64,000 nucleotides of DNA from Candidatus Tokpelaia sp. JSC085 (lineage in GTDB: Bacteria; Pseudomonadota; Alphaproteobacteria; Rhizobiales; Rhizobiaceae). Both the position numbers and the translations under genes were made by a program. The DNA lies in NCBI GenBank assembly GCA_003331005.1, contig QENC01000001.1, positions 288,001-352,000 on the forward strand. Reading direction: 5' to 3'. Position 1 is the stretch's first letter, and each line of letters starts with the position of its first letter. The notes below the pieces were generated by a model. The model made no database searches, was not told the origin of the DNA, and was given only the letters and a program-made list of their open reading frames with translations. This document shows positions 19,409 to 29,760 of the stretch, piece by piece.

Positions 19409-21766
19409 TCAAAACTTACTGGAAATACCGAAATAAAAGTTCTGTACTTGATCTCCATCTGCCCTTCTGAGTGGCCAAGCATAGTCAAAACGCAATGGTC
19501 CCAAAGGCGATGTCCATATCATACTGACACCTGTAGCCGTCCTCCAAATGCTTTCTGTACTTACAACCTGCCCCTCATCAGAATGAGAAGGGTTGTAATT
19601 ATTGCCATAAAGAGTGGCGGTGTCGATAAAAACCGCACCATGCATACCAAGACTGTCAGGAACAACTGGCATTGGGAACTGCACTTCAGCAGTTGCATGC
19701 ATATAAGTATTTCCGCCAAGAAAATACTCATGACCATTGGATGAACGTTGCATAGGACCGATACCATTGAACCTAAAGCCACGGATCATATCAACATTGC
19801 TTCTGAACATATCAAAAATACGGGTACCACCCTCACCAATTTCATGAACATAGCCACTACCAAGCCTAAGCAGACCAATCAGATCATACCGCTCCGAAAG
19901 TGTCTTGTAAAGCATGGCTCTCCCTGAGGTTTTCAGGAATTGCGCATTACCACCAAGACCAGCATATTCCTGCATGGCGTGGGCAAAGAGACCTGCATGT
20001 GGATTTTGCATATTATCAATGGAATTATAAACAAGACTATAACTCACCGAAGAACGCCGCCATGGACTATTTTGAGCCGCTTCAATAATAGCACCTGGAT
20101 AGCTATCATTAGGTTGTTGGCGACCAAGATCATATTCTTCTTCGATGTAATTATATGCTAAATTCCCCGTTAATTCATCTGCAATTGGAACACCAAAACG
20201 GATTGTTCCACCTGTTTGTGTTACATCATACCAATCATCATTCATCCGATATGTGCGGTGGAACAGATCAAAACCTGATGACAGACGATAACCAAGGAGG
20301 TGTGGCTCAGTGAGAGAAAGACTGTAATTGCGCGATTCCTGTTGACCAAGACCTATTCCCAGCCGAAGATATTGACCCCTTCCAAGGAAGTTGCGTTCAG
20401 TGATGGAAGTTTCAACAGAAATGCCCGGCGTTTCTCCTCCAGTGGCATACCCTCCACCAACAGAAAATTCACCTGTCGATTTCTCTACGACATCAACCAC
20501 GAGAATAACCTGATCAGACTCAGAACCAGGTGCTGTGGAGATGTTAATGCTCTGGAAAAAACCTAATCCTTCTAGACGGTGTTTTGCCCGCTTAACCATT
20601 GTCTGGTTAAAAGCGTCCCCTTCTCCGAGATCAAATTCGCGACGGATGACCTGATCACGTGTTTTACTATTCCCACGAATTTCAATCCGCTCAACATAGG
20701 TCCGTGGACCTTCATCAACAGTATAGGTCACAGAAATCGTATGGTTGGTAAAATCACGGTTGCCTAATGACTCAATCTTTGCAAAAGCATATCCTGAATC
20801 AGCAACACAATCATTAAGGGCACGAACAGATGCTTCAACTTTTCTAATATTATAAATATCACCACGTCGCGTTTTCAGTACATTGCCCACAGATCTTGCA
20901 TGAATGCCGGGTATAGTACTTTCAATTTCAATATCACCTAGACGATAAAGATGTCCCTCATGAACAATAAAGGTAATGGTGTACTGATTCGTCGATGGAT
21001 CAAGAACGGCATCGGATGAAAGAACCCGAAAATCCGCATAACCATGGCTGTGATAGAAACGACGGAGAGCTTCTTCATCAGCCGCTACACGATTAGCATT
21101 ATAAACATCATCCTGGGTGAGCCAAGAAAATACATTTGTGCTTTTTGTCGTCATGACATCCCGAAGACGTAATGTACTAAAGATCTTGTTGCCTTTGAAA
21201 AGGATATTCCCAATTTTTGTTTTTTTTCCCTCATCAATTTCAAAAATGACATTTACCCGCTGCTGATCAAGATCTTCTATCCTAGCACTGACAGTAACAC
21301 CATGATGGCCTATATGGACATAAGTGTCCCGAATTGTCTGTTCATCTGCTATCCTCTTAGCGGGATCAACGCTCTCGTGTGGCTTTAACGCAATAACGCG
21401 CTGCAGATCTATATCCTTTATTTTCTTATTCCCCTGAAAAATAACCTGGTTAATTACTTTATACTCAGTCACATTAATAACCAGCGCATTGTCAATTTGC
21501 TGGATCATCACATCGGAAAAAAGCCCCATAGCGAAAAGGCGCTTGGTCGCATGGTCAATATCAACGCCAGCAAAGTCCATGCCGCGTCTCACACCAACAC
21601 TGTCGCGAATGAGACCCGCATCAACACGCTGATTGCCACGAACTTCAATATGACGGATGATTGCAGCTTCAGCCGCCGCGCTGAACAGCACTGCAGAAAT
21701 CGGTCCCATAAACGCCATTGTTAAAGCAAAGATCAAGACTACAGCCGCGAATTTTGATTGAGCCAT
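19409..21766 (-). CDS. bamA: Outer-membrane protein assembly factor BamA
   Basis: BamA inserts beta-barrel proteins into the outer membrane. It has an N-terminal hydrophobic signal peptide ending near residue 34, five POTRA repeats (starting at IIRHIEVRGNQRVDAGLI; the last at TYVERIEIRGNSKTRDQV) and a 16-strand barrel with the loop 6 motif MIRGFRFNGIGP. The C-terminal residue is Phe, the barrel sorting signal. Length is 785 residues. Its partner bamE is at 2027. A broken copy of uppS lies in its upstream region. Confidence 0.97.
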   Translation of the reverse strand: MAQSKFAAVVLIFALTMAFMGPISAVLFSAAAEAAIIRHIEVRGNQRVDAGLIRDSVGVRRGMDFAGVDIDHATKRLFAMGLFSDVMIQQIDNALVINVTEYKVINQVIFQGNKKIKDIDLQRVIALKPHESVDPAKRIADEQTIRDTYVHIGHHGVTVSARIEDLDQQRVNVIFEIDEGKKTKIGNILFKGNKIFSTLRLRDVMTTKSTNVFSWLTQDDVYNANRVAADEEALRRFYHSHGYADFRVLSSDAVLDPSTNQYTITFIVHEGHLYRLGDIEIESTIPGIHARSVGNVLKTRRGDIYNIRKVEASVRALNDCVADSGYAFAKIESLGNRDFTNHTISVTYTVDEGPRTYVERIEIRGNSKTRDQVIRREFDLGEGDAFNQTMVKRAKHRLEGLGFFQSINISTAPGSESDQVILVVDVVEKSTGEFSVGGGYATGGETPGISVETSITERNFLGRGQYLRLGIGLGQQESRNYSLSLTEPHLLGYRLSSGFDLFHRTYRMNDDWYDVTQTGGTIRFGVPIADELTGNLAYNYIEEEYDLGRQQPNDSYPGAIIEAAQNSPWRRSSVSYSLVYNSIDNMQNPHAGLFAHAMQEYAGLGGNAQFLKTSGRAMLYKTLSERYDLIGLLRLGSGYVHEIGEGGTRIFDMFRSNVDMIRGFRFNGIGPMQRSSNGHEYFLGGNTYMHATAEVQFPMPVVPDSLGMHGAVFIDTATLYGNNYNPSHSDEGQVVSTESIWRTATGVSMIWTSPLGPLRFDYAWPLRRADGDQVQNFYFGISSKF

Positions 21767-21810
21767 TAATTATAGATTCCTAAAGTACTGTTTTTCATGG
21801 TTCTTAGTTC

Positions 21811-22026
21811 TTAAGGCCGGTGTTTTTTGATGTCAGTATTTCTGCCTCGCAGAACAATGCAATGATATCCTTTGTAAGGTTTCTTCGCTCACCGATTACA
21901 TGAATCTTGATGTTTTTTTTATGCAATTCAACCAGATCACAACAGATGAATAATTTCAATAATGATAAAAGACGCACGACTTCTTTAGCAGGGCCTGACC
22001 AATCTTCAGAAGATAAGCCACCGGAG
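21811..22026 (-). pseudogene. Partial duplicate of uppS
   Basis: About 216 bases match 24518-24747 inside uppS in the same orientation, covering uppS residues about 58-134. The first 165 bases differ at only one position, but the last 50 have about ten substitutions and a 14-base deletion. The copy reads SSEDWSGPAKEV where uppS has [12 protein letters not shown], so conserved substrate-binding Asn and Arg are changed. The frame stays open for some 70 codons but has no start codon. It lies between rseP and bamA and is a gene relic, not a functional enzyme. Confidence 0.9.
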
Positions 22027-22071
22027 ATTAGTATTCGTGTATATTAAAATCAGTCAGTCATACTGGCACAG

Positions 22072-23199
22072 TTAACATGAAATGTAGTTATTTAATAATG
22101 TAAAGACCATAAATAAAAAAACCAAGATAAAGCCTGTGCGAAAAATAATCGTTTGAACACGCAAAGGTACGGGGCGACCAGTGACACCCTCCAGCAGATA
22201 AAAAATCAGATATCCACCATCAAGCGGGGGTATTGGTAGCAAATTAAACAGTCCTATGCTGATAGAAAAAAAGGCTGCAAGCTGCAATAATGCTAGCAGG
22301 CCGAAATCGCTCACCTTCCAGGCAATTTGTGCACTACGCAGTGGGCCGCTCAACTGACAGCGGTCCCCTCTCCCCTGGATAAATCTGCCGATAACCTGCC
22401 CTGTTTGCCGAATAATATAGGTACTATCATGTATTCCCTGTCTGAAAGATTCAAAAAGATTATAATCAATCTTATGTATATTTTCAGGATTGCTAGACCC
22501 GACAATGCCAATACGGCCTACATGAATGGGATTCCCAAAACCGTCATCTGTCCTCTCAACCTCTGGTCTTACAATCATTTCAAGAGAATGCCCTTGACGC
22601 ATTATGGTAAAATTTACAGGATCATCAGCATGAATCATGACATAATGGGCAACTTCCCCAAAGCTGCTGACAGGGTTTCCCTGCATTGTTAAGAATCGGT
22701 CGCCGGGTTTAAAACCAGCCCGTGCCGCGGGGGAATCAGGCAGCACGTCTGTTACCACAGGTATGATGATTGTTCGCCCAAAGAAAAAAAACAGAATAGA
22801 CAGAACAAAGACTGTAAATAAGGTATTAAAAAAAGGCCCGGCAAATACAGTTGCTGCACGTTTCCATACATGAGCCTCTGGAAAAGAGTTTCCTGGAAAC
22901 TTCCTTTCATCGTGCTCAGAAGGGAAACCAGCTGCATCCTGATCGCCTAAAAATCGAACATATCCACCGAAAGGCAGAGCTGCTACACGCCAGCGTGTCC
23001 CATATTTATCTACGAAACCACAAATCTCTGGACCAAAACCAATCGAAAAAACAGAAGCGCTGATACCACACCATCGAGCGACCAAATAATGGCCTATTTC
23101 ATGTACGAAAACGATCAGTACTAAGACCCCAAGCACACAGATAAGATGAAGAACCGTATCATAAAAAAACATCAGGGCAAATTCAAAATATTCCAACAA
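22072..23199 (-). CDS. rseP: Site-2 metalloprotease RseP (MmpA)
   Basis: An intramembrane zinc protease that clips membrane-bound regulators and signal-peptide remnants. The zinc motif is VFVHEIGHYLVARW (HExxH) in the first membrane segment, and the third ligand is in LLPIPPLDGGYL. A PDZ domain lies between, with VTDVLPDSPAARAGFKPGDR. Length is 375 residues, with about four membrane segments. It lies between cdsA and bamA; no dxr gene lies between cdsA and rseP. Confidence 0.95.
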   Translation of the reverse strand: MLEYFEFALMFFYDTVLHLICVLGVLVLIVFVHEIGHYLVARWCGISASVFSIGFGPEICGFVDKYGTRWRVAALPFGGYVRFLGDQDAAGFPSEHDERKFPGNSFPEAHVWKRAATVFAGPFFNTLFTVFVLSILFFFFGRTIIIPVVTDVLPDSPAARAGFKPGDRFLTMQGNPVSSFGEVAHYVMIHADDPVNFTIMRQGHSLEMIVRPEVERTDDGFGNPIHVGRIGIVGSSNPENIHKIDYNLFESFRQGIHDSTYIIRQTGQVIGRFIQGRGDRCQLSGPLRSAQIAWKVSDFGLLALLQLAAFFSISIGLFNLLPIPPLDGGYLIFYLLEGVTGRPVPLRVQTIIFRTGFILVFLFMVFTLLNNYISC

Positions 23200-23304
23200 T
23201 CACTCCGGCATTTTTGGATTTTTACAAGCTGTTACTTGATAAAATTGCAGAAAACTGATTCTGTAAAAAATACATTGTGTAAGCAGGTCAGTATGCCAGA
23301 TTTT

Positions 23305-24132
23305 TTACAAAAAATAAAACAGATTTGAAGGTCTACCTGGTCCAGCAACAACAGATCCGATTATGTATAAGGCAATTGATGCGGGGATCAAGCCGTCGAC
23401 ACGATCTAAAACGCCGCCATGACCGGGGAGGATAGCTCCCGAGTCCTTTACATGAAAACGACGCTTAAGCCACGATTCCCCTAAATCACCAATTTGTGAA
23501 ATAACAGAAAGAAACAGGGCCAATATAAAAAAAGTAATACTGCTAGTAGCTCTACTAGCATTCATGATCAGCATCGCAGTACAGATGCCTGCACCGATAC
23601 CAACTGCTGCTCCGCCAAGAGCACCTGACCAGGTCTTTTTAGGTGACCATATAGGAGCAAGTTTTGGCCCGCCAAGAGTCCCTCCAAAAAAATAGGCGCC
23701 AATATCCGTTCCCCAAACGACAGCATAGAGAAAACAAACGCTACTTAACCCAAGAGAATCATTGCCACGTAGCATATCTAATGTAAAAACAAACATACAT
23801 GAATAAATAAAGCCACCAGCAATCCAACCGGTATGACTCCTCGATAACAGAATAAGAAAAAGAAGTCCTGTGAGGAATGCGAGAACAGGAATCCAAATGG
23901 ACAGGCTGTAGCTGAACAACAAGATAATACAAACAATCACATAACAAATCCATCCATAAACCCGTGTCAAAAAATCTTGCAATGGCAGGACAAGTTTATT
24001 CCACTCATAAAACACAACACCGCCAGCAATGATGGAAAAAATCCGGAACGGTAAGCCACCAGCCCATGTCACAATAAGCACAAAAGCGCTAAGAAACAGA
24101 CCTGTCAAAATACGTAACCGCAAATGTAACAT
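23305..24132 (-). CDS. cdsA: Phosphatidate cytidylyltransferase
   Basis: Makes CDP-diacylglycerol, the branch point for membrane phospholipids. A 275-residue polytopic membrane protein with several hydrophobic helices, it carries the CDP-DAG synthase signature at its C-terminus: LKRRFHVKDSGAILPGHGG followed by VLDRVDGL. The SPKKTWSGALGG segment is also typical. It is preceded by uppS (27-base gap) and followed by rseP. Confidence 0.95.
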   Translation of the reverse strand: MLHLRLRILTGLFLSAFVLIVTWAGGLPFRIFSIIAGGVVFYEWNKLVLPLQDFLTRVYGWICYVIVCIILLFSYSLSIWIPVLAFLTGLLFLILLSRSHTGWIAGGFIYSCMFVFTLDMLRGNDSLGLSSVCFLYAVVWGTDIGAYFFGGTLGGPKLAPIWSPKKTWSGALGGAAVGIGAGICTAMLIMNASRATSSITFFILALFLSVISQIGDLGESWLKRRFHVKDSGAILPGHGGVLDRVDGLIPASIALYIIGSVVAGPGRPSNLFYFL

Positions 24133-24159
24133 TTGAACTTTTTTGCCCTCTTATCGTCA

Positions 24160-24918
24160 TCAAACGACTTTTCTGACATCTTGCGGTTGCTCAAGTGCAC
24201 CGAAACGTCGCTTCCTTTGACAAAAACCAGCTACTGCCGTATCAAAATCTACTACAGAGAAATCCGGCCAGAAACAAGGCACAAAACTCAGTTCAGAATA
24301 CGCAGCCTGCCATAACAGGAAATTGGATAGACGCATTTCACCGCTTGTGCGAATAATGAGATCCGGATCAGGCATCAATGCTGTATCCATATGAGATGCA
24401 AAAAGTCGATCATCAATATCACTGTCCTTGATCCTACCAGCCTCGACCTCAATAGCTATGCTTTTCACTGCCCGTACAATCTCATTACGCCCGCTGTAGT
24501 TGAAAGCAACCACAAGGTTAAGGCCGGTGTTTTTTGATGTCAGTGTTTCTGCCTCGCAGAACAATGCAATGATATCCTTTGTAAGGTTTCTTCGCTCACC
24601 GATTACATGAATCTTGATGTTTTTTTTATGCAATTCAACCAGATCACAACAGATGAATAATTTCAATAATGATAAAAGACGTTCGACCTCTTCAGCAGGT
24701 CGTGACCAATTTTCAGAAGAAAAGGCATAAAGTGTAAGCCACCGGAGTCCTCTTACTCTGGCATGCCAGACAATTGTCCGCAATGCCTCCATACCAGCTT
24801 TGTGACCTGCAGTGCGGGGCAGATCGCGCGCACGTGCCCAACGGCCGTTCCCGTCCATAATAATGGCGATATGATATGGCAGCATGGCTGCAGAATCTTG
24901 AACCAAGTATTTTTTCAT
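24160..24918 (-). CDS. uppS: Undecaprenyl diphosphate synthase
   Basis: A cis-prenyltransferase that makes the C55 lipid carrier for peptidoglycan and O-antigen. The protein has [13 protein letters not shown] (catalytic Asp), [27 protein letters not shown] and the C-terminal [19 protein letters not shown]. Length is 252 residues and the gene is complete. Its start overlaps frr by 4 bases. Part of it is duplicated at 21811-22026. Confidence 0.96.
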   Translation of the reverse strand: MKKYLVQDSAAMLPYHIAIIMDGNGRWARARDLPRTAGHKAGMEALRTIVWHARVRGLRWLTLYAFSSENWSRPAEEVERLLSLLKLFICCDLVELHKKNIKIHVIGERRNLTKDIIALFCEAETLTSKNTGLNLVVAFNYSGRNEIVRAVKSIAIEVEAGRIKDSDIDDRLFASHMDTALMPDPDLIIRTSGEMRLSNFLLWQAAYSELSFVPCFWPDFSVVDFDTAVAGFCQRKRRFGALEQPQDVRKVV

Positions 24919-25466
24919 ACTGTCATAATTTCTGCTTCCTTGGTTAAAAGGATCTTGTCGATCTCGGAAATAACATCATTTGTTAATTTCTGAACCTTAT
25001 CGGCTAGACATCTGCTCTCATCTTGTCCTATAACACTGTCTCTTTCAGCTCTTTTAAGGCGATCAAGAGCATCACGACGTACGTGACGAATGGCAACGCG
25101 AGCTTGCTCGGCATACTGATGAGCAATCTTGACTAATTCGCGTCGGCGCTCCTCATTAAGATTCGGCAGTGGAATACGTAAGATTGCTCCATCTGAAATA
25201 GGATTCAGTCCCAATCCACAGCTACGAATTGCACGTTCGACGGCGTTCATCATGTTTTTATCCCATACAGCCACGGCAAGCATACGTGCCTCAGGTGCAG
25301 AAATGCTGCTCACCTGGTTAATAGGGACAAGAGCACCATAAGCCTCAACCATCACAGACTCAAGCAATCCAATTGATGCCCGACCGGTTCGCAAACCTCT
25401 CAATCCATGCTGAAAGACAGACACTGCACCATCCATGCGATGCTTGAGATCATCCAGTGTAAACAT
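24915..25466 (-). CDS. frr: Ribosome recycling factor
   Basis: RRF splits post-termination ribosomes with EF-G. The 183-residue protein has [21 protein letters not shown], the [17 protein letters not shown] loop and the [15 protein letters not shown] hinge region. It lies in the conserved order pyrH-frr-uppS with a 4-base overlap onto uppS. Confidence 0.96.
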   Translation of the reverse strand: MFTLDDLKHRMDGAVSVFQHGLRGLRTGRASIGLLESVMVEAYGALVPINQVSSISAPEARMLAVAVWDKNMMNAVERAIRSCGLGLNPISDGAILRIPLPNLNEERRRELVKIAHQYAEQARVAIRHVRRDALDRLKRAERDSVIGQDESRCLADKVQKLTNDVISEIDKILLTKEAEIMTV

Positions 25467-25514
25467 GTTTTTATCCTCAATTTCCCTAATAGTCTTCTTC
25501 TACAGACTAACTCT

Positions 25515-26243
25515 TCAGGTATAATGATCTGATACGATTGTAAATCGTCCTTTTCCCTTCAGCACATTGGCAAAACCACCTTTTTCATGAATAGAATAAA
25601 CGATAATAGGAATATGATTTTCCATTGAAAGAGTGACCGCTGTGGTATCCATAACGGACAGACCGCGTTTGACTAGATCATTATGCGCTAGATGATGGAA
25701 GCGCTTTGCATCGGGGTATTTCTTAGGGTCAGCTGAGTAAATACCGTCAACCTGTGTGCCTTTTAGAAGTACATCCGCACCAATTTCGGCAGCACGCAGT
25801 GCAGCTGCGGAATCCGTTGTGAAGAATGGATTACCGGTCCCGCCTGCAAAAATAACCACTCTGCCCACATTCAGATAAGCCATGGCCTTGCGCTGCGAAA
25901 AGCTTTCACAGATATGCGGCATAGCAATAGCTGATAAAACAACAGCTTCAATACCGATTCTTGTTAGTGATGTGCGCAATGCAAGCGAATTGATCGCTGT
26001 GGCAAGCATACCCATATGATCCCCCGTTACCCGATCACCTCCACAAGATGCAACAGCAACGCCACGAAAAATGTTCCCCCCTCCGATCACGACTCCAATT
26101 TGCACACCAAGTGCACAGACCTCTGCAATATCTGCTGCGATTCTGTCTGCAACCGATACATCAACGCCAAAACTCTGTCCTCCCATTAAAGCTTCACCTG
26201 ATACTTTTAGTAAAACCCGTTTGTAAAGAGGACGATCCGCCAT
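25515..26243 (-). CDS. pyrH: Uridylate kinase
   Basis: Phosphorylates UMP to UDP; a bacterial amino-acid-kinase-fold hexamer. Seen are YKRVLLKVSGEALMG, VIGGGNIFRG, DHMGMLATAINSLALR and GTGNPFFTTDSAAALRAAEI. The ATG at 26243 is chosen because GGAGA lies about 8 bases before it; it gives 242 residues. An alternative ATG five codons upstream lacks a good ribosome binding site. Confidence 0.95.
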   Translation of the reverse strand: MADRPLYKRVLLKVSGEALMGGQSFGVDVSVADRIAADIAEVCALGVQIGVVIGGGNIFRGVAVASCGGDRVTGDHMGMLATAINSLALRTSLTRIGIEAVVLSAIAMPHICESFSQRKAMAYLNVGRVVIFAGGTGNPFFTTDSAAALRAAEIGADVLLKGTQVDGIYSADPKKYPDAKRFHHLAHNDLVKRGLSVMDTTAVTLSMENHIPIIVYSIHEKGGFANVLKGKGRFTIVSDHYT

Positions 26244-26519
26244 ATTTGATGTCTCCATAATGATACGATCAATCTATCAATAAATGATGCAATACATGAA
26301 GGCCACTCTATTGGCACGTCGGACTGATTCTCATGCAAATATTTTTTTTGCAATAGAAAAAGTAGAATGTCAAAACATACAAAAAGAATCTTTCTCCCGA
26401 ACATTCGAGCATAAAAGATATATAAAATACCGGCAAGTAAAGACTTTATGCTTATATTAATTTTATTAAAAATAATAGATTAATTCTTTAGCAGGATCAT
26501 ATTTTGCAATGAGATACTA

Positions 26520-27404
26520 TTATTTTACTTTTTCAATACCTTCTCCCAAGGTAAAACAGACATAATCAACAATCTTTGCCGGAGCACCAATCGACCTCTC
26601 TGCTTGTTTTAACGCCTCTTCAACAGAGTGATCTGGATTTATCACAAAGGCCTGGGAGAGAAGAACAACTTCCTGATAGAATGCATGCAAACGTCCATTT
26701 ACTATCTTGTCTATGATGTTTTTCGGTTTGCCAGATTGATGCGCTTGCTCTAAAAAAAATTCCTTTTCTTGCTCTACGAAAGCGGGATCCAAATCCGCAA
26801 TAGTAAGAGCCAAAGGTTTCTTTGCAGCCACATGCATTGCAACTTGACGGCCGAAGGTCCGGGCAGCATCCTTGTTTCCTGTTGTTTCAAGAGCAACTAA
26901 CACACCTATCTTTCCAAGTCCCTCGGAGACGCTATTATGAATATAGGTCGCAATAACCCCCGACCTAACATGCAGCATAGCGACACGGCGTACCCTTATA
27001 TTTTCCCCAAGAGTATCGACAGCATTCCTGATAATATCAGCAATTGTTCTAGATGAACCTTGACAGATAGCAAGAGATATGGCTTCAAGTGAACCGTCTT
27101 TTTCAAAGGCGGCTTGGGCCACATTGCGCACAATGTCCTGAAAAAAATCATTGCGGGCAACAAAATCTGTCTCAGTATTAACCTCGACAAGAACAGCTTT
27201 TTCATGTTCCGCCATAATACCAATCAGACCATCAGCCGCTATACGTTTTGCCTTTTGATCCGCACGAGTGATGCCCTTCTTGCGCAGCCAGCTGACGGCG
27301 GCACTCATATCACCATTTGTTGCAGCTAGAGCGACCTTGCAATCCATTATACCGGACCCAGTTATTTCACGGAGTTCCTTTACTTGAGACGCAGAAATAC
27401 TCAT
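26520..27404 (-). CDS. tsf: Elongation factor Ts
   Basis: The nucleotide exchange factor for EF-Tu. It begins with the UBA-like domain [18 protein letters not shown] and has the core signatures [14 protein letters not shown] and [13 protein letters not shown]. Length is 294 residues. An AAGGAG ribosome binding site precedes the ATG. It lies between rpsB and pyrH; the 276 bases before pyrH are A+T-rich with nothing recognisable. Confidence 0.96.
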   Translation of the reverse strand: MSISASQVKELREITGSGIMDCKVALAATNGDMSAAVSWLRKKGITRADQKAKRIAADGLIGIMAEHEKAVLVEVNTETDFVARNDFFQDIVRNVAQAAFEKDGSLEAISLAICQGSSRTIADIIRNAVDTLGENIRVRRVAMLHVRSGVIATYIHNSVSEGLGKIGVLVALETTGNKDAARTFGRQVAMHVAAKKPLALTIADLDPAFVEQEKEFFLEQAHQSGKPKNIIDKIVNGRLHAFYQEVVLLSQAFVINPDHSVEEALKQAERSIGAPAKIVDYVCFTLGEGIEKVK

Positions 27405-27531
27405 CTTTTCTCCTTATTATGGTCGTGCCGTATCACAGACATGCTGGATATATGCTATGCTAGAATTCAGAACAGATTTTATTGAGAAAGACCCGAAAAG
27501 TTTGTATCAACGTAAATTATGAACTAACCTA

Positions 27532-28284
27532 TTAGGTAGGTATAGAAGGAACTTCTACCTGCTCTCCAACCCCTAGGCTCATAATGCTTCCCTGTTGACG
27601 TGCGATGCCATCCAGTGCTGCCTTTGCAGCTAAATCACAATAAAGTGAAATGGCACGTGCAGCATCGTCATTACCTGGAATAGGATAATCAATATCGTCA
27701 GGGTTACAATTCGTATCAATCACTGCGGTAACCGGTATTTTCAACCGCTTAGCTTCTTGAATAGCAATTGATTCCCTGTTGGTATCAATGATGAATATCA
27801 TATCCGGAACAGATCCCATATCTTTTATACCACCGAGTGCACGGTTGAGCTTTTTGCGATAACGCTCAAGATTCAGGCGTTCTTTCTTGGTAAAGCCCTG
27901 AACCTCATCACTTTCGAGCAGTTCATCTAGTTTACGCAGCCGCTGGATGGAGTTAGAAATAGTCTTCCAATTGGTCAGCATACCACCAAGCCAGCGCGCA
28001 TTAACGTAATACTGCGCTGAACGCTGTGCTGCATCAGCAACAATCTCCGATGCCTGCCGTTTTGTGCCAACAAAAAGGACACGGCCACCAGTTGCAACTG
28101 TATCAGAAATCAATTGCAAAGCACGATGCAACATTGGAACGGTCTGGGAAAGATCGATAATATGAAGATTGTTACGTTCACCATAGATATAAGGAGCCAT
28201 CTTTGGGTTCCATCGATGTGTCTGGTGACCAAAATGAGCACCAGCTTCAAGAAGCTGTCGCATAGAAAAATGAGGCAATGTCAT
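27532..28284 (-). CDS. rpsB: 30S ribosomal protein S2
   Basis: A ribosomal protein on the small-subunit back surface. Diagnostic stretches are [47 protein letters not shown] and [20 protein letters not shown]. Length is 250 residues, and a clear GGAAAGGA site precedes the ATG. It is the first gene of the long minus-strand block down to lpxB. Confidence 0.97.
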   Translation of the reverse strand: MTLPHFSMRQLLEAGAHFGHQTHRWNPKMAPYIYGERNNLHIIDLSQTVPMLHRALQLISDTVATGGRVLFVGTKRQASEIVADAAQRSAQYYVNARWLGGMLTNWKTISNSIQRLRKLDELLESDEVQGFTKKERLNLERYRKKLNRALGGIKDMGSVPDMIFIIDTNRESIAIQEAKRLKIPVTAVIDTNCNPDDIDYPIPGNDDAARAISLYCDLAAKAALDGIARQQGSIMSLGVGEQVEVPSIPT

Positions 28285-28662
28285 GGTTTTTCCTTTCCGG
28301 TTAAAGCCTCCACGGATACAGGCAAGGAACTGCCACCGGTGAATCTCTATGAAGGTATTACCCCTGTTAGACCCTATGTAACCCGTGTGTGGAATCTTTG
28401 TATTTTTACAAGAGTGCTGTCACCTTTGCAAGCAGCATGTCCATGTGTATGCACATCTTCACGTTCCTGTGAAGATTTCTCCTCATAGGAAAACTTGATC
28501 TCAAAAAAATAAGCATGCTATTAAAATTAAAGATTACCATAACTGACATTGCATATCTATGGGAAGGCATACGCTAGAGGTAAGCATATTATATATTCTG
28601 CATGTATCGCGCCCTCTTTTTCGTTGATATAACGATCTAACAACCAAAAAGAAAGAAACATC
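28285..28662. other. Divergent rpsB/ridA intergenic region
   Basis: 378 bases between rpsB (minus) and ridA (plus). No gene is seen. The half near rpsB probably carries its promoter and leader, including a hairpin listed separately; TTGCAA and TAAAAA, 17 bases apart on the minus strand near 28400-28430, are a weak sigma70-like pair. The half near ridA is A+T-rich. Confidence 0.5.
28455..28476 (-). promoter_or_regulatory. Hairpin upstream of rpsB
   Basis: ATCTTCAC (28455-28462) and GTGAAGAT (28469-28476) form a perfect 8-bp stem with a six-base loop, about 170 bases before the rpsB start. It could be part of an rpsB leader or a protein-binding palindrome. No U-run follows on the minus strand, so it is not a typical terminator for that side. 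Function unproven. Confidence 0.3.
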
Positions 28663-29154
28663 ATGTCCGATAAAACCACCAAAATCCAATCCCGTCTTGC
28701 ACAATTGGGTATTGTTATTCCACAGGCAATTACTCCAGTTGCTAATTATGTCACAACCGTCCAAAGCGGACAACATGTCTTTATTTCTGGTCAGCTGCCA
28801 TTTGATGAGAAAGGAAAACTTTTCGCTGTAGGAAAGGTCAACACAGAGGTTGATGCTACAAAAGCGAAAAAGGCAGCAGAATTATGTGCGATCAATATAT
28901 TAGGGCATGCACAAGCAACACTTGGTACTCTTAACACATTCAAAAGAATTGTAAAAATAACCGCCTTTGTAGCGACGACACCATCTTTTACGGATATCTC
29001 GCAGATTGCAAACGGTGCTTCTGATTTCTTTTTACAGATTCTCGGAGAAGCTGGTAGACATGCCCGTTCAGCTATTGGTGTGACAGCTTTGCCGATGGAT
29101 GCAACTGTCGAAGTTGAGGCTATATTAGAAATACAAAAAGAAGACAATTCATAA
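28663..29154 (+). CDS. RidA/YjgF-family protein
   Basis: A 163-residue RidA-family protein; the best-known members hydrolyse reactive enamine/imine intermediates from PLP enzymes. Matching features are the HVFISGQLPFDEKGKL strand, AAELCAINILGHAQATLG, and the C-terminal GRHARSAIGVTALPMDATVEVEA block with the Arg of the active site. The start has an AAGAAAG site upstream. It is the longer subgroup often annotated as a translation-initiation-inhibitor-like RidA. A HIT gene follows 93 bases later. Confidence 0.88.
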   Translation: MSDKTTKIQSRLAQLGIVIPQAITPVANYVTTVQSGQHVFISGQLPFDEKGKLFAVGKVNTEVDATKAKKAAELCAINILGHAQATLGTLNTFKRIVKITAFVATTPSFTDISQIANGASDFFLQILGEAGRHARSAIGVTALPMDATVEVEAILEIQKEDNS

Positions 29155-29247
29155 AGAATGAGCAGTTCGTCAGATCACAGCGAAGGAAATCACGCCTCTC
29201 CTTTTGTATGATCTGTTACTAGAGATCAAGAATTGGTAGCCTAAGCA

Positions 29248-29676
29248 ATGAGAAATACTTATGATGACAACAACATCTTTGCTAAGTTATTACGTAGAGA
29301 AGTTGCAGCAGCCCGTGTCTACGAAGACGAAGATACTGTAGCAGTTATGGATGTTATGCCACAAGGACCAGGGCACACACTGGTCATCCCACGGAGGGCA
29401 TCACGTAATCTTCTAGATGCAGATCCAAATACTCTAGCCTTGCTTGTTCAGGTGGTACAAAAAGTTGCAAAGGCAGTGAAGAAGGCTTTTTCCGCAGACG
29501 GCATAACACTTATGCAGTTTAATGAACGAGCCGGTGGGCAAACCATTTACCACCTGCATTTCCATATCATTCCACGGTTTATCGGCGTTGCTCTCAAATC
29601 TCATATAACCCAGAAAACTGACATGGCTGAACTAGAAAAAGCTGCAAAAAAAATACGACAGGCTCTGAATGAGTAA
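29248..29676 (+). CDS. HIT-family nucleotide hydrolase (histidine triad)
   Basis: A small nucleotide-binding hydrolase of the HINT type. The histidine triad is in YHLHFHIIPR (H-x-H-x-H), with NIFAKLLRREV at the N-terminus and GPGHTLVIPRR in the middle. Length is 142 residues. The natural substrate is not predictable; HINT proteins cleave AMP-N bonds. In related bacteria genes between HIT and the D,D-carboxypeptidase include clpA/clpS; these are absent here. Confidence 0.92.
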   Translation: MRNTYDDNNIFAKLLRREVAAARVYEDEDTVAVMDVMPQGPGHTLVIPRRASRNLLDADPNTLALLVQVVQKVAKAVKKAFSADGITLMQFNERAGGQTIYHLHFHIIPRFIGVALKSHITQKTDMAELEKAAKKIRQALNE

Positions 29677-29760
29677 TTGTCAGAGACACTCAGAATATCC
29701 ACAGCGATATAGAACAAAAAATCTGCACCTTACAGCATAATATAACAATTGAGATATATC

